A stretch of DNA of 64,000 bases from Lewinellaceae bacterium (GCA_020636445.1 JACJXV010000001.1:1-64000), one strand, 5' to 3'. Counted from the first letter of the stretch, positions 43,700 through 52,390 are shown. Made by a program: numbers and translations. Notes: generated from the letters alone by a model not told the origin.

Positions 43700-43761
43700 C
43701 CCCCTCGGTCTGAAGGCCGGCCAATACTCCGCCTCGAATCGAAAGATTCCTGCGAACAGTG
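43700..43761 (-). repeat. 62-bp interspersed double-hairpin element, copy 2
   Basis: Reverse complement of the element at 22164-22225, 54 of 62 bases identical by eye. The first hairpin is GAATC-TTTC-GATTC; the second keeps the TTCA loop but has one mispair in its stem (CGGCC/GACCG). Confidence 0.7.
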
Positions 43762-43929
43762 AAATTAGTAAAGAGCGCGGAGTCGGATTCAATGAATAAC
43801 CAGACACCAGACATAGATAATACCTTACCTTCAATTTCTTAGTTGACAAATCATTACCACTAGTAGTATTAGCGACGTGCCGGGTTAAAATCATGGAAGC
43901 CAATGCGCTAAAGCAACATCCCAATGCAC

Positions 43930-45240
43930 CTAGTCGATCGGCGGCTCGTACCAAAAGGGAATATAAGCTTGCCGATGGTCCCCATCAGCATTTTTCTCGG
44001 GAAAAGTAATCCGTAAAAGATGCCCGCCTGCCGCTAAACTATCCAGGGGAATAGTTGCTGTTATGCCGTCTACCCTACCCTGGGGGTGTTTAGTCAGGAA
44101 AAAAGAATGCCCCACAACCGGTACTTCGTCAATTGCCAATTGGTAATGTTCCCGCATACAGGTCAGTCGGGCATCTCGAGAACGGCGGCGATTTTCTTGT
44201 TGCGATAAGGAATCCAGCGTGCTAACTTCCGGGCATAAACCTTCCATTGCTTTTTTATCACGCCCCAGTTGTGGAATGAAGAGCGATAATGAAGATTCCT
44301 TAATCGTAGCCGAAGAAATCTGTGGCCGTAACGGAAAATAATCAGGTGAAGCCGTATCAGCATAAAGATCCGGATCTTTCCGGTCCTGCCGATCATCGAG
44401 ATAAAAATACAGATCCCCGATCAAGAGCGTACCATTTGAATTCCAGAGCAGCGGAACGGCTACCACCATTACCAAGGCAAAATACCCCCCCAGGTAAGCC
44501 ATATAACGACCCATGGGTAGATTCGTGGCAAACGTAAACTGGATATAATTCATCGGCATGTAAAAAATATTGTATAAACCCCGGCTCACAGTCCGGGTAA
44601 TGGGAAATTGAATCCGCTGTACCCAAGGCCGGTTACGCATACTTTTAATATTGAGTAGGCCCATAAAAGTAGAGGGGAAAAGAAGTACTGCTAACGTACC
44701 CCAAAAAGCCGGTAAAAAAGGAATGGACGGCACCAGGCGTGTAATCACCATGACCACGACAAACAGCAGGAAAAGGTTTATCGTTATGGATAGAATAACC
44801 ATAGCCAGGTTGAAGCAGGCCGCGAAAACGACGCTACACAAGGCATCTAATTGCTGATTGAACTGGCCCAGATCAGGAAATTCCCGGCGTACTGCTTCCA
44901 AAAAATGACGACTGTAATTTTCCGAGTCGACGTTTATTCCTTTTGGATAAACCGATGCTAATCCTACCAAACCAATCCACAGGGAGCGCAATACGAAATG
45001 TAAAATAAAACTCAACATCAGAATTGCTGCCCCAATGAAAAGGTACCAAAAGAAAATGTAAACCGGCCCAACTAGCTCAGCATAAATCCAGAGCAGGGTG
45101 TAATTAATACCTTGCCGAATCAACTCGGGTAACTGCAGCGACCCATAAATTGCCGCCCCGGAAACAATTAATTCAGCTTGCCAGGATTCGGCTTCCAGCA
45201 TTTGCAACCAGGTTGGCTTCTGCGATGTTTTGTCTTCCAT
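43930..45240 (-). CDS. Multi-pass membrane protein of unknown function
   Basis: Not recognised. The 436-residue product starts with a short soluble segment (MEDKTSQKPTWLQMLEAESW) and has about five to six hydrophobic segments, including WIYAELVGPVYIFFWYLFIGA, CFNLAMVILSITINLFLLFVV and a segment near YFALVMVVAVPLLW. The C-terminal 150 residues are hydrophilic (SSLSLFIPQLGRDKKAMEG; CMREHYQLAIDEVPV) and probably soluble. The ATG at 45240 is chosen over the frame opening at 45330 because the latter adds a stray hydrophobic stretch. It is divergent from the GAF-domain gene. Confidence 0.75.
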   Translation of the reverse strand: MEDKTSQKPTWLQMLEAESWQAELIVSGAAIYGSLQLPELIRQGINYTLLWIYAELVGPVYIFFWYLFIGAAILMLSFILHFVLRSLWIGLVGLASVYPKGINVDSENYSRHFLEAVRREFPDLGQFNQQLDALCSVVFAACFNLAMVILSITINLFLLFVVVMVITRLVPSIPFLPAFWGTLAVLLFPSTFMGLLNIKSMRNRPWVQRIQFPITRTVSRGLYNIFYMPMNYIQFTFATNLPMGRYMAYLGGYFALVMVVAVPLLWNSNGTLLIGDLYFYLDDRQDRKDPDLYADTASPDYFPLRPQISSATIKESSLSLFIPQLGRDKKAMEGLCPEVSTLDSLSQQENRRRSRDARLTCMREHYQLAIDEVPVVGHSFFLTKHPQGRVDGITATIPLDSLAAGGHLLRITFPEKNADGDHRQAYIPFWYEPPID

Positions 45241-45414
45241 AGAAACGGGGTTATATGCCAAGATAACCCCATTCCGAATGATTACAAACGGAATAATCAG
45301 ATAAACGGCCGGGGAATCTGTTTTACGCAAATTTTCCGCTTACAGCTTAAGCGGAATAAAAATATAAGATACCCCGCAACATAATGTCTATTTTTAGGCC
45401 AAATTTATCCAATT

Positions 45415-45963
45415 ATGAGTGCAAGCGCTGAAATGCCCTACTTTATTCGCCCCTCCCAAAACCTCGCTCCTGAAGCCAAAACCGCTGCTTACGAAGAGGC
45501 CATTGCTGCCATTCGAGCTAATCTGATGGGGGAATCCAACGCCCTGCTCAAGATGGTAACCATTAATTGCCTGTTGAAAACCTACCTGCCCTATTACTAC
45601 TGGACCGGGTTTTACCTGGTACGGGATGGCAAACTTTCGGTAGGCCCATACCAGGGAACCCTGGGATGCCTGCATATTACCTTTAACCGGGGGGTTTGTG
45701 GTAAAGCAGCACGCGAACAACGCACCCAACTGGTCACTGACACCCATGCACTCAGCGAAGGGAGCGAGCATATTACCTGTGACCCTAACTCCTGCTCAGA
45801 AATCGTTGTACCCGTCTTTGATCAACACCAAAAGCTGATTGCCGTTTATGATGTCGACAGCTCGGAAAAAGCTTCTTTCGACAATATTGACCAACACTAC
45901 CTGGAGGGGTTACTAGCCGAACACTTCAGCACCGGAGAGCTCGACTGGCGACTCGTTTCGTAA
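45415..45963 (+). CDS. GAF-domain protein, free methionine-(R)-sulfoxide reductase-like
   Basis: A 182-residue single GAF-domain protein close to the fRMsr family, which reduces free methionine-R-sulfoxide in the cytosol. Family markers: YYWTGFYLVRDGKLSVGPYQG (about 61-81), Cys85, GVCG with Cys95, HITCDPNSCSEIVVPVFD with Cys122. The three cysteines at the positions used for catalysis and resolution are present, plus an extra Cys127. The start is ATG. It is a single-gene unit, divergent from the membrane protein and convergent with a serine hydrolase gene. Confidence 0.88.
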   Translation: MSASAEMPYFIRPSQNLAPEAKTAAYEEAIAAIRANLMGESNALLKMVTINCLLKTYLPYYYWTGFYLVRDGKLSVGPYQGTLGCLHITFNRGVCGKAAREQRTQLVTDTHALSEGSEHITCDPNSCSEIVVPVFDQHQKLIAVYDVDSSEKASFDNIDQHYLEGLLAEHFSTGELDWRLVS

Positions 45964-46044
45964 TTCGTTTCTGGTTGAGCGTCATATGTGGTTCTCGTTT
46001 ATCATCCGCAGCAGCCTGGCGTAGGCAGGCCGGTTACCCGCGAT

Positions 46045-46087
46045 TGCCCACTGCCAACTGCCCGACTGCCAACTGCTCACTGCCGGG
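46045..46087. repeat. 7-bp-phased patch in reverse orientation, with terminal inverted repeat
   Basis: TGCCCAC, TGCCAAC, TGCCCGAC (8 bases), TGCCAAC, TGCTCAC, TGCCGGG. These are complements of the GTGAGCA/GTTGGCA words seen elsewhere. A GCCCG/CGGGC pair (46060-46064 region and 46082-46086) could fold it into a hairpin between two convergent genes; its right end enters the last codons of the serine hydrolase gene. Confidence 0.7.
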
Positions 46088-47273
46088 CTATCAAGACACA
46101 TAATTCGTTTTTCATATCCACACTCTTAATCAGATAGGGACCATACAATTGCCGGCCCACCGTTAGATTGATATACAGGTAAGCTTCCTGATCCGGAAAG
46201 TAGATCATCATAGTCGTACAACCTATTCCATCCCCCTCATGGCCAAACTGGTGCCCGCCTGTGCCGTATTGGTAGTATTCAAGGCCCAATCCATAGTCTG
46301 GGATTGTGGATTCCTTCCCCTGTACCCAGGTCTGCATTAGGGCCCAGGAGCTGGGTTGCAGCAATTTTCCCGTTACCAGTGCCTGCATGAATCGAATGGC
46401 CTCTATAGGTGTACCAGCTACTCCACCATACCCGCCACTGGTGTTTCCCAGGGCAGCATTCCAGGCACTGACATCTTCCAGCTGATCATTGGCAAAGCGA
46501 TCAAAATAGTAATGCGGAAAAGGTAATGCCTGCATTTGTTCCATCGTCAAACCAATGAAGGTTTGGGTCAACCCCAGAGGTTCCAGGATTTCCTCCTTTA
46601 CCAATAGTGCAAAAGGTTGGTTGTAGATTTCTTCCAGGAGCAGTTGCAAGAGAAGAAAGTTGGTATTAGAGTAGGAAAAATCAGTTCCCGGTGGGAACAA
46701 CAAAGGTTTGTTTGCTACAAAGGTTAACCGCTCCTGAGCGGAAGGTTGTTGTAAAGGGTGATTCAACTGCTCCAGCTGAAATACCGGCAGTTCCGTAACA
46801 TTGACGATCCCCGAACGGTGACTCAACAGCATACTGACCGTAATTTGGTCGGTTTCCGGTATACCGCGAAGGGTAGTCGCCGGCAGATAGGTAGCCAGTG
46901 GTTTAGCTATATCGATCATCCCTTGCTCCTGGGCCCGTAGGACAAGCGTTGCGGTAATCATTTTGGTAATACTGAACCACCAACTTACCCGACCAATGGT
47001 CATGGGTGTTTGGGTAGCGATATTGGCATAGCCTCCTGCAGTCCAGGTATATCCATTGCGGTCCTTAAGCATCAGCTGAACCCCGGGAATACCCAACTCA
47101 AGGTACTTATCCACTACCTGCTGAATAGAGTCCTTTAAAGGGTGCTGCTCATTGCGTTCCACCCCTGGTGGAAAATCCGTATTGGCATGCTCTATTTCGT
47201 AAACCTCCTGGGTACAGGCGGATCCTAACAACACGAGCATACTGAAGAGTAGTAACGATAGTAAATTTTTCAT
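46077..47273 (-). CDS. Serine hydrolase, class C beta-lactamase family lipoprotein
   Basis: A 398-residue lipoprotein (lipobox LGSAC, Cys20) of the beta-lactamase-fold serine hydrolase family. SITK in WWFSITKMITATL is the SxxK motif, SYSNTNF supplies YxN and GHEGDG replaces the usual HTG. It differs clearly from the hydrolase at 22293-23396. The function is probably esterase- or peptidase-like in the periplasm. Its 3' end is overlapped by a heptamer patch, so the last codons may derive from repeat DNA. It lies 4 bases after the small exported protein gene, in one operon. Confidence 0.88.
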   Translation of the reverse strand: MKNLLSLLLFSMLVLLGSACTQEVYEIEHANTDFPPGVERNEQHPLKDSIQQVVDKYLELGIPGVQLMLKDRNGYTWTAGGYANIATQTPMTIGRVSWWFSITKMITATLVLRAQEQGMIDIAKPLATYLPATTLRGIPETDQITVSMLLSHRSGIVNVTELPVFQLEQLNHPLQQPSAQERLTFVANKPLLFPPGTDFSYSNTNFLLLQLLLEEIYNQPFALLVKEEILEPLGLTQTFIGLTMEQMQALPFPHYYFDRFANDQLEDVSAWNAALGNTSGGYGGVAGTPIEAIRFMQALVTGKLLQPSSWALMQTWVQGKESTIPDYGLGLEYYQYGTGGHQFGHEGDGIGCTTMMIYFPDQEAYLYINLTVGRQLYGPYLIKSVDMKNELCVLIARQ

Positions 47274-47277
47274 GGGT

Positions 47278-47865
47278 TTAGTTTTTAGTAGGTGAAATAC
47301 GCAATCCGATTAGTGCATTGGATACGGGAAGTGGGCTCAGGTCGGGGCTGTAACCCAGTAAGGCCTGTAATTGGTACGCGACGAAAGGCTCCACCTGGCC
47401 CCAGCGCCCCTTTGTACCACGATATCCTAAACTGAACTGCAATGGAACCTGTTTGACTCCCCGGGGACCTCGCCGGTTTTCCCAGCCTTCCACGCCATAG
47501 CTCCAGCCCTGGTCAGGATAAAAGGACCATTGATACCCGGCACCCAATTCAATACCCGGCACCCAATGGTGGCCGAGCACAGGATAAAACCCTACGGTCG
47601 CTTGCATTTGGAGGGCATCACCCTGATACCTTCCGCGGGAGAAACCCATTCGAAGTTTTAGTTGCAGCGTCTGTCGGGAATTCATAGAAGTACCCCACCC
47701 TGCAAAAACTTCCGGATTGAAACGGGCCCAATCACCCCCAACTCCGGGAAGGGCATAGGTATGAGTACCTACGGCCAATTCCCATTGCGTAGAAGACCGG
47801 GGTTGTGTCTGTGCCGATAAAAGCAACGGCAATACACTAAAAAGGATACCAAGATACCTGTACAT
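47278..47865 (-). CDS. Small exported beta-rich protein, putative outer-membrane barrel
   Basis: No family recognised. The 195-residue product has a signal peptide (MYRYLGILFSVLPLLLSA) and then alternating amphipathic strands rich in Gly, Trp and Tyr (WELAVGTHTYALPG; LQLKLRMGFSRGRYQG; GIELGAGYQWSFYP; VPLQFSLGYRG), ending LIGLRISPTKN. This pattern suits a small outer-membrane barrel. The ATG at 47865 was chosen to match the signal peptide; the frame is open to 47940. The gene directly precedes the serine hydrolase gene. Confidence 0.7.
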   Translation of the reverse strand: MYRYLGILFSVLPLLLSAQTQPRSSTQWELAVGTHTYALPGVGGDWARFNPEVFAGWGTSMNSRQTLQLKLRMGFSRGRYQGDALQMQATVGFYPVLGHHWVPGIELGAGYQWSFYPDQGWSYGVEGWENRRGPRGVKQVPLQFSLGYRGTKGRWGQVEPFVAYQLQALLGYSPDLSPLPVSNALIGLRISPTKN

Positions 47866-48101
47866 AAACACTGATTTAATGAACATAAAAAAGAAATAGC
47901 CAAGTATAAGGCACGTAACAGGAGGCAAAAGCAATGACATCTACCGGAGTCCTTACTGGTTCGTGCAAAAAGTAGCTATTGGTTCATCAGACCAGTTCAT
48001 CTGTCTCTTCGTGGCAATTGGAGGAAAATATTATCGGGAAATAAAATCAGGAAGGCTGAATACAGTGTAATTTAAATAATTACCAATTTTCACTAGAGTG
48101 A

Positions 48102-48129
48102 ACAGTGAGCGGTGAACAGTTGGCAGTTG
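48102..48129 (+). repeat. 7-bp-phased patch: ACAGTGA, GCGGTGA, ACAGTTG, GCAGTTG
   Basis: Four heptamers in strict register, followed by GCAGGGC. Intergenic. Confidence 0.8.
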
Positions 48130-48231
48130 GCAGGGCCTGGATATCATATATTAAATCGGTGGCAATCTGTGCAAATCTGTGGTGGAGCAGTGTGCGGTGC
48201 CCGCCTGGGTAGCGCTGAATAGTTCAAAAAC

Positions 48232-48252
48232 CGCTCAACGCTCAACAATCAC
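48232..48252 (+). repeat. 7-bp-phased patch: CGCTCAA, CGCTCAA, CAATCAC
   Basis: Complement of TTGAGCG and GTGATTG, the words that make the 14-bp minisatellite at 60681-60792. Intergenic, close to the tmRNA terminator. Confidence 0.7.
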
Positions 48253-48320
48253 CAGTCAGCGGTTTAATCCGGCTTCTTTTAGGTGATAAAAACTCAGCGT
48301 TACTTAAATTACAAAGTACT

Positions 48321-48364
48321 GAAAACAACAAACCCCTTGCCGGTCGATGGACCAACAAGGGGTT
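48321..48364 (-). terminator. Intrinsic terminator of tmRNA
   Basis: Arms AACCCCTTG (48331-48339) and CAAGGGGTT (48356-48364) with an inner GGTC/GACC stem. On the minus strand TGTTGTTTTC follows. It lies 10 bases after the mature tmRNA 3' end. Confidence 0.8.
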
Positions 48365-48374
48365 GTTTCGTTTG

Positions 48375-48780
48375 TGGAGACGGCGAGAGTCGAACTCGCG
48401 TCCAGAGAAAGCACTCATTAGCCTTCTACATGCTTAGCTGACACTTGGGAATCTCGACGGCGGGGGAGGCGTGCTAGCGGGCCCATGTCCGACGTCCAGT
48501 TCGGGATACGGTTAAGATGCGCTGAACAGACGCATCTGCCGGCCTGAGTTGGTTGGTTGATGTCCGGATGCAGGCCCCGTCAGGCTAGGAGCAGGTGAAA
48601 ACAGCCTTGCTGTGTTCACAGGCATCACGTCCAATGGCTTCTAATTCCTAGAATTAGGCAGCCATAGCGTAGTTAGCATTGCCAACTATTGGTCGATAGT
48701 TATTTGATAACGAAGCCCCCTATCAAGCTCCGGCATGCTTACTAACCAGTTCACTTTCCTGTCGATACCATTACGTCCCC
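48375..48780 (-). ncRNA. ssrA: Transfer-messenger RNA (tmRNA)
   Basis: Rescues stalled ribosomes and tags the nascent chain for proteolysis. The 5' end GGGGACGTAATGG pairs with the 3' end CGTCTCC to form the acceptor stem, and GTTCGACTC near the 3' end is the T-arm. The tag frame runs 48683 to 48654 on the minus strand and encodes GNANYAMAA followed by TAA. A palindromic stem (CTAATTC/GAATTAG) overlaps the stop. CCA is not encoded. A -7-like TACTTTTC lies at 48796-48789, well placed for a start at the 5' end. Length about 406 nt. Confidence 0.95.
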
Positions 48781-48788
48781 AGGTTTGT

Positions 48789-48796
48789 GAAAAGTA
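48789..48796 (-). promoter_or_regulatory. Candidate -7 element for tmRNA
   Basis: The minus strand reads TACTTTTC, one mismatch from TAnnTTTG, 8 bases upstream of the predicted tmRNA 5' end. A TTG at 48823-48821 is a possible but rather distant -33. Confidence 0.4.
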
Positions 48797-49068
48797 GTGT
48801 GTGGGGTTCGGACCCACCCGCAACGCCGTTGCGCTGCGCAATTTATTGGGTAAATACTTTCATAAAGTTTTAAAACACTTTATCATCAGTATATATCCAA
48901 CTGTTGATATAACGGGGGCAAGGTATAAAAAGTTCCTTGCTAATTTCCCCTTTTCTCATAGCAGGAGTTAAAAAATTCGTGGGATTATTTTTACGGCCAA
49001 GATCTTTCAAATAAGACTCCTTTTAGACGTAGACTTTGATTATCCGTCACCTTTATCAACAATTTTTT

Positions 49069-49891
49069 GGCGGTGTACTGAATGTAAGGCTATCGGCTAA
49101 AAAATAAGGGCAATCCGGCGAAGTCATTATTTTAGAGGTGACAAAACCGAAAAAATATGATCTTCTGCCCGAATTGCCACAGTCACAAGATAAAAAAGAA
49201 TGGCCATACCCACTATGGAAAACAGAACTATAAGTGTAATTCCTGTAGTCGCCAATTTGTGTTGAACAACCATCATACGGTAAGTGAAGGCCTACGTGAG
49301 CTTGCTCGGCGAGCGCTTAAGGAACGGCTAAGCCTTAGGGGTATTTGTCGGCTACTTGGTGTCAGTTTGAGTTGGATGATGAATTTTGCGGTTCAGACGT
49401 GGTCAGGTGCTCCGGATGATCTGGGAGTAAGAAAAGACTTGCTTCAGATTCGAGAAAAGAAAAAAATACAAATCATTGGTTTACAAGCTGATGAAATGTG
49501 GTCATTTGTAGGGTGCAAACAAAATAAGACGTGGATATGGGTGGTGTTCGAACCGGATTCTCGCCAAGTAATCGCCTTCCATATTGGGAGTCGGGGAGCG
49601 GATAGTGCCAAAGCCCTATGGAAGAAAATTCCACGTCAATTGCGCAAATGGTGTTCTTTTGAAACCGATGACTGGGAGGCCTACCGCGCTGTCATTCCAC
49701 CCCAGCGTCATCGGGTGGGAAAGGATTACACCTACTTCATCGAAGGCTTCTTTGCCGGAGTCCGGGCCAGGGTTAGCAGGTTAGTCCGCAAAAGTTTATC
49801 TTTTTCTAAAAAGAGGGAGAATCATGTGGCTGCAATCAAATATTTCTTCTGGCAATTCAATTTACAACAGCCTTACATTTGATACACCGCC
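49069..49891 (+). mobile_element. IS1-family insertion sequence, intact, with 8-bp target duplication
   Basis: An 823-bp element bounded by 25-bp inverted repeats (49069-49093 and 49867-49891; 21 of 25 match; both begin GGCGGTGTA). It is flanked by identical 8-bp duplications AATTTTTT at 49061-49068 and 49892-49899. The transposase stop codon lies in the right repeat. The perfect duplication and intact gene point to a recent insertion. Confidence 0.93.
49157..49882 (+). CDS. IS1-family transposase
   Basis: A 241-residue DDE transposase in a single frame. The N-terminus has the zinc-ribbon cysteines C4, C7, C27 and C30, then a helix-turn-helix region (LSLRGICRLLGVSLSWM). The catalytic residues are Asp112 in LQADEMWSFVG, Asp171 in FETDDWEAY and Glu196 in YFIEGFF. 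Unlike E. coli IS1 no frameshift between insA and insB is required. It fills most of the element and ends inside its right inverted repeat. Confidence 0.93.
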   Translation: MIFCPNCHSHKIKKNGHTHYGKQNYKCNSCSRQFVLNNHHTVSEGLRELARRALKERLSLRGICRLLGVSLSWMMNFAVQTWSGAPDDLGVRKDLLQIREKKKIQIIGLQADEMWSFVGCKQNKTWIWVVFEPDSRQVIAFHIGSRGADSAKALWKKIPRQLRKWCSFETDDWEAYRAVIPPQRHRVGKDYTYFIEGFFAGVRARVSRLVRKSLSFSKKRENHVAAIKYFFWQFNLQQPYI

Positions 49892-50057
49892 AATTTTTTA
49901 TCTTCGCCGCAAGAATATTTTTTCAGTTTACCTAGAATATTACCCTCGAGTTAGCCGAATGATTAAAAGTACCTTATTCAAGAAAGTATCCAAGTAAACA
50001 CTTTCCCCCAGGTTATTAAATTGTATACAATTAGCATTATCTGTCAAGCCATTATTT

Positions 50058-51017
50058 ATGTTTCCCAACATGCCTAACAACGGCCCCCTTACCCGTATTG
50101 GTGTTTTTTACGATGGTAATTATTTCCTGCACGTTAGTAATTACTACCATTATGTACATGAACGACACAGCCGCATTAGCATCGGTGGTTTGCATGAGTT
50201 TATTCGCCATGAAGTCGGCCAGGCCGAAAGTAAAGATGTTCGCCACTGTCAAATTGTTGATGCCCATTATTTTCGGGGGCGCCTGAGTGCGTCTGAAGCC
50301 AGCCAGCGTGGCAACTTACTGTATTACGAGCGTGTATTTGACGATATTCTGATGGGCGAAGGGGTAGTGACCCACTACCTTCCAATTAAAATAATCAATG
50401 GCCGCCGGCAGGAAAAGGGGATCGATGTATGGTTTGCCCTCGAAGCCTACGAGCTAACGGTACTCAAGAAATTTGACATCGTCGTCATTGTTAGTTCGGA
50501 CAGCGATTATGTACCGCTGGTTCGCAAACTTAATGCGCTGGGTACCCGGATAATGTTGATTAGCTGGGACTTTGAGTACACCGATGAGGAAGGCCACCGC
50601 TACAGCACCCGTACATCCCAGGAGTTACTGGAAGAAGTAACCTACACCGTCCCGATGCACGAAATTATCGACAATCGGGCCCGCCGCAATGACCCCGTGA
50701 TTAACCGGCTTTTCGTTCCCAAAGCGCCTGATAAGGACCATGCCCGGCGTGCTCCGGTACGGCCGTCGGACCTGGTGAATCTGGCGGATATGGAAATCCG
50801 GCAACTCGATGATGGTCGCTTTGAAAGCTATATTCTGTCATTAAAAGATGGCTATGGCTTTATTAAATATCCCCCAGATAACGTATTTTTCCATTTCTCC
50901 AGTCTGGTGGACTTTGATTTCAATGACTTGCGGGTAGGTGACCTGGTTGAGTTCGTCCTGGATACGAAAGAAGATGGCCGGTTAATCGCTGATGAAGTTG
51001 TGGTTCTGGAAGAATAA
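50058..51017 (+). CDS. NYN-domain (LabA/DUF88) protein fused to a cold-shock-like domain
   Basis: A 319-residue cytosolic protein. Residues 13-170 form a NYN/PIN-like nuclease domain with acidic residues at the expected sites: Asp19 in FYDGNYF, Asp123 in KGIDVWFALEA, and Asp148/Asp150 in VSSDSDY. The C-terminal 65 residues form a cold-shock-like OB domain with the RNP-like run GYGFIKYPPDNVFFHFSSL (about 267-285). The combination suggests an RNase guided by an RNA-binding module. It starts 158 bases after the IS1 target duplication and is followed by an MgtC-family gene. Confidence 0.87.
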   Translation: MFPNMPNNGPLTRIGVFYDGNYFLHVSNYYHYVHERHSRISIGGLHEFIRHEVGQAESKDVRHCQIVDAHYFRGRLSASEASQRGNLLYYERVFDDILMGEGVVTHYLPIKIINGRRQEKGIDVWFALEAYELTVLKKFDIVVIVSSDSDYVPLVRKLNALGTRIMLISWDFEYTDEEGHRYSTRTSQELLEEVTYTVPMHEIIDNRARRNDPVINRLFVPKAPDKDHARRAPVRPSDLVNLADMEIRQLDDGRFESYILSLKDGYGFIKYPPDNVFFHFSSLVDFDFNDLRVGDLVEFVLDTKEDGRLIADEVVVLEE

Positions 51018-51112
51018 GTTCCCTTCCTGGTAGTGTTTCCTCCCTAAGCGCCCATTTTCCTACCCCCATTCTTTGTTTACGCAAAGATGGTATTGGGATA
51101 GCGTCTAAACAC

Positions 51113-52390
51113 ATGCCTATGTTCAGTGAATACCTTGGCACCTTCCTGACGGGCTTACTGGTTAGCACGGGTATCGGGCTGATCATTGGGCTGGAACGTG
51201 AATTTGAGGATCGGGAAATTCGCCGGCATTACGCCGGTATTCGAACGTTTCCCATCACCGCTATCTTGGGTTTTCTGATTATGACGCTAGCCAGCTCCTT
51301 GTCTATTTGGCTGGTTGTTAGTACCACGGTTGCTTTTTTCATCTTCATTGGCCTGGTGTATGTCGTTAAATCCTGGCGGGAAGTACATGGGTTTACCACC
51401 GAGTTAAGCCTCTTAGCTACTTTCCTACTCGGGATAATGGCTGCCCAGGGGCTATTTCGGGAGGCGCTGGCTGCTACGGTCATCATAACGGCCTTGCTCT
51501 CCAGTCAATCTTTCTTGCGGGAAACGATTGAACGGGTAACCCAGGAAGAAATATTTGCCTTCATCAAGTTCATCATGCTGGCGCTTTTGATTCTGCCTTT
51601 CCTTCCCGATCAGCGGGTCGGCCCGGTAACCATTCTTAACCCCCGAACGATTGGCTGGTCAGTGGTACTGGTGTCAGGAATTGGCTTTATTGGCTATCTG
51701 GTCATGAAGTTCTCGGGAAGCCGCCGCAGTATTCTGGTCGTGGCCCTTATTGGCGCACTGGTATCCAGTACTGCCGTAACGTGGGTATACGCCCGGCGCA
51801 GCAAGGACAACCCCGAGCACAGACTACAGTATGCCGCCGGAATTGTGCTAGCTTCCCTGGTCATGGTTATTCGAATTGGAATTTTAGTGGCTGTCTTTAA
51901 TCGCAATCTATTAACTTACCTCTGGCCCACTTTTGGTGCCCTACTGATTACTCAGCTTTTGGCTACCTACTGGATCTGGAAAAAACATGATCCCGACCTG
52001 GAAACGCAGGGAAATGAGGTAAAACTCGGCAACCCACTGGAAATAACAGAGGCCTTCTTCTTTGCATTTGTGTTGGTTGCCATTGCCTTAATCGTTCATT
52101 ATGCGGACACCTGGTTTGGCACGGCAGGGTTGTACCTGGCAGGATTATTATCCGGGCTTACCGATGTGGATGCTATTTCCATTAATATGGCCCGTTTTGC
52201 CGCCGAAAAACAAGCTCCACACCTGGCCATCACGATAATGCTCCTGGCCGTTTTATCCAATACTGCCGTAAAAGGAGGCATTGCTTACTGGCGCGGGCAT
52301 CCTGCTATCCGTCGTTTTATGGTCATCGCTTTTGGTGCCTTCTTCCTGGTGGATATTCTCCTTATTCTTTGGCATGCTTACCTGGCCTAA
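51113..52390 (+). CDS. MgtC/SapB-DUF4010 family membrane protein
   Basis: A 425-residue polytopic membrane protein. The N-terminus has the MgtC/SapB motif (GIGLIIGLEREFEDREIRRHYAG is split here around residues 21-43, with GIRTFPITAILGF following) and the C-terminal two thirds match the DUF4010 pattern (RSILVVALIGALVSSTAVTW is near residue 205; GLYLAGLLSGLTDVDAISI near 345). About twelve hydrophobic segments. MgtC proteins relate to Mg2+ or phosphate homeostasis, but this long subtype has no defined substrate. Starts at ATG 51113; ATG 51119 is possible. Confidence 0.88.
   Translation: MPMFSEYLGTFLTGLLVSTGIGLIIGLEREFEDREIRRHYAGIRTFPITAILGFLIMTLASSLSIWLVVSTTVAFFIFIGLVYVVKSWREVHGFTTELSLLATFLLGIMAAQGLFREALAATVIITALLSSQSFLRETIERVTQEEIFAFIKFIMLALLILPFLPDQRVGPVTILNPRTIGWSVVLVSGIGFIGYLVMKFSGSRRSILVVALIGALVSSTAVTWVYARRSKDNPEHRLQYAAGIVLASLVMVIRIGILVAVFNRNLLTYLWPTFGALLITQLLATYWIWKKHDPDLETQGNEVKLGNPLEITEAFFFAFVLVAIALIVHYADTWFGTAGLYLAGLLSGLTDVDAISINMARFAAEKQAPHLAITIMLLAVLSNTAVKGGIAYWRGHPAIRRFMVIAFGAFFLVDILLILWHAYLA

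Larger units (their letters stand above)
43483..43929. other. 447-base repeat-rich gap
   Basis: Convergent gap after the esterase. Holds a 7-bp-phased patch (43595-43615), two GGTAAACCCT-type words around 43660-43690 and the second copy of the 62-bp interspersed element. No credible gene. Confidence 0.6.
47866..48320. other. 455-base gap between small exported protein gene and tmRNA
   Basis: Contains two 7-bp-phased patches (48102-48129 and 48232-48252) and a short AATCTGTG direct repeat around 48165-48182. No gene seen. Confidence 0.6.

Noticed and set aside
43697..43954. Short minus-strand open frame of 85 codons
   Set aside because: It overlaps the 62-bp interspersed repeat and the 3' end of the membrane protein gene and has no protein-like pattern.
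48801..48836. tRNA-like T-arm (GGTTCGGACCC) and palindrome GCAACGCCGTTGC upstream of tmRNA
   Set aside because: No cloverleaf could be drawn around it; it lies in the tmRNA promoter region.
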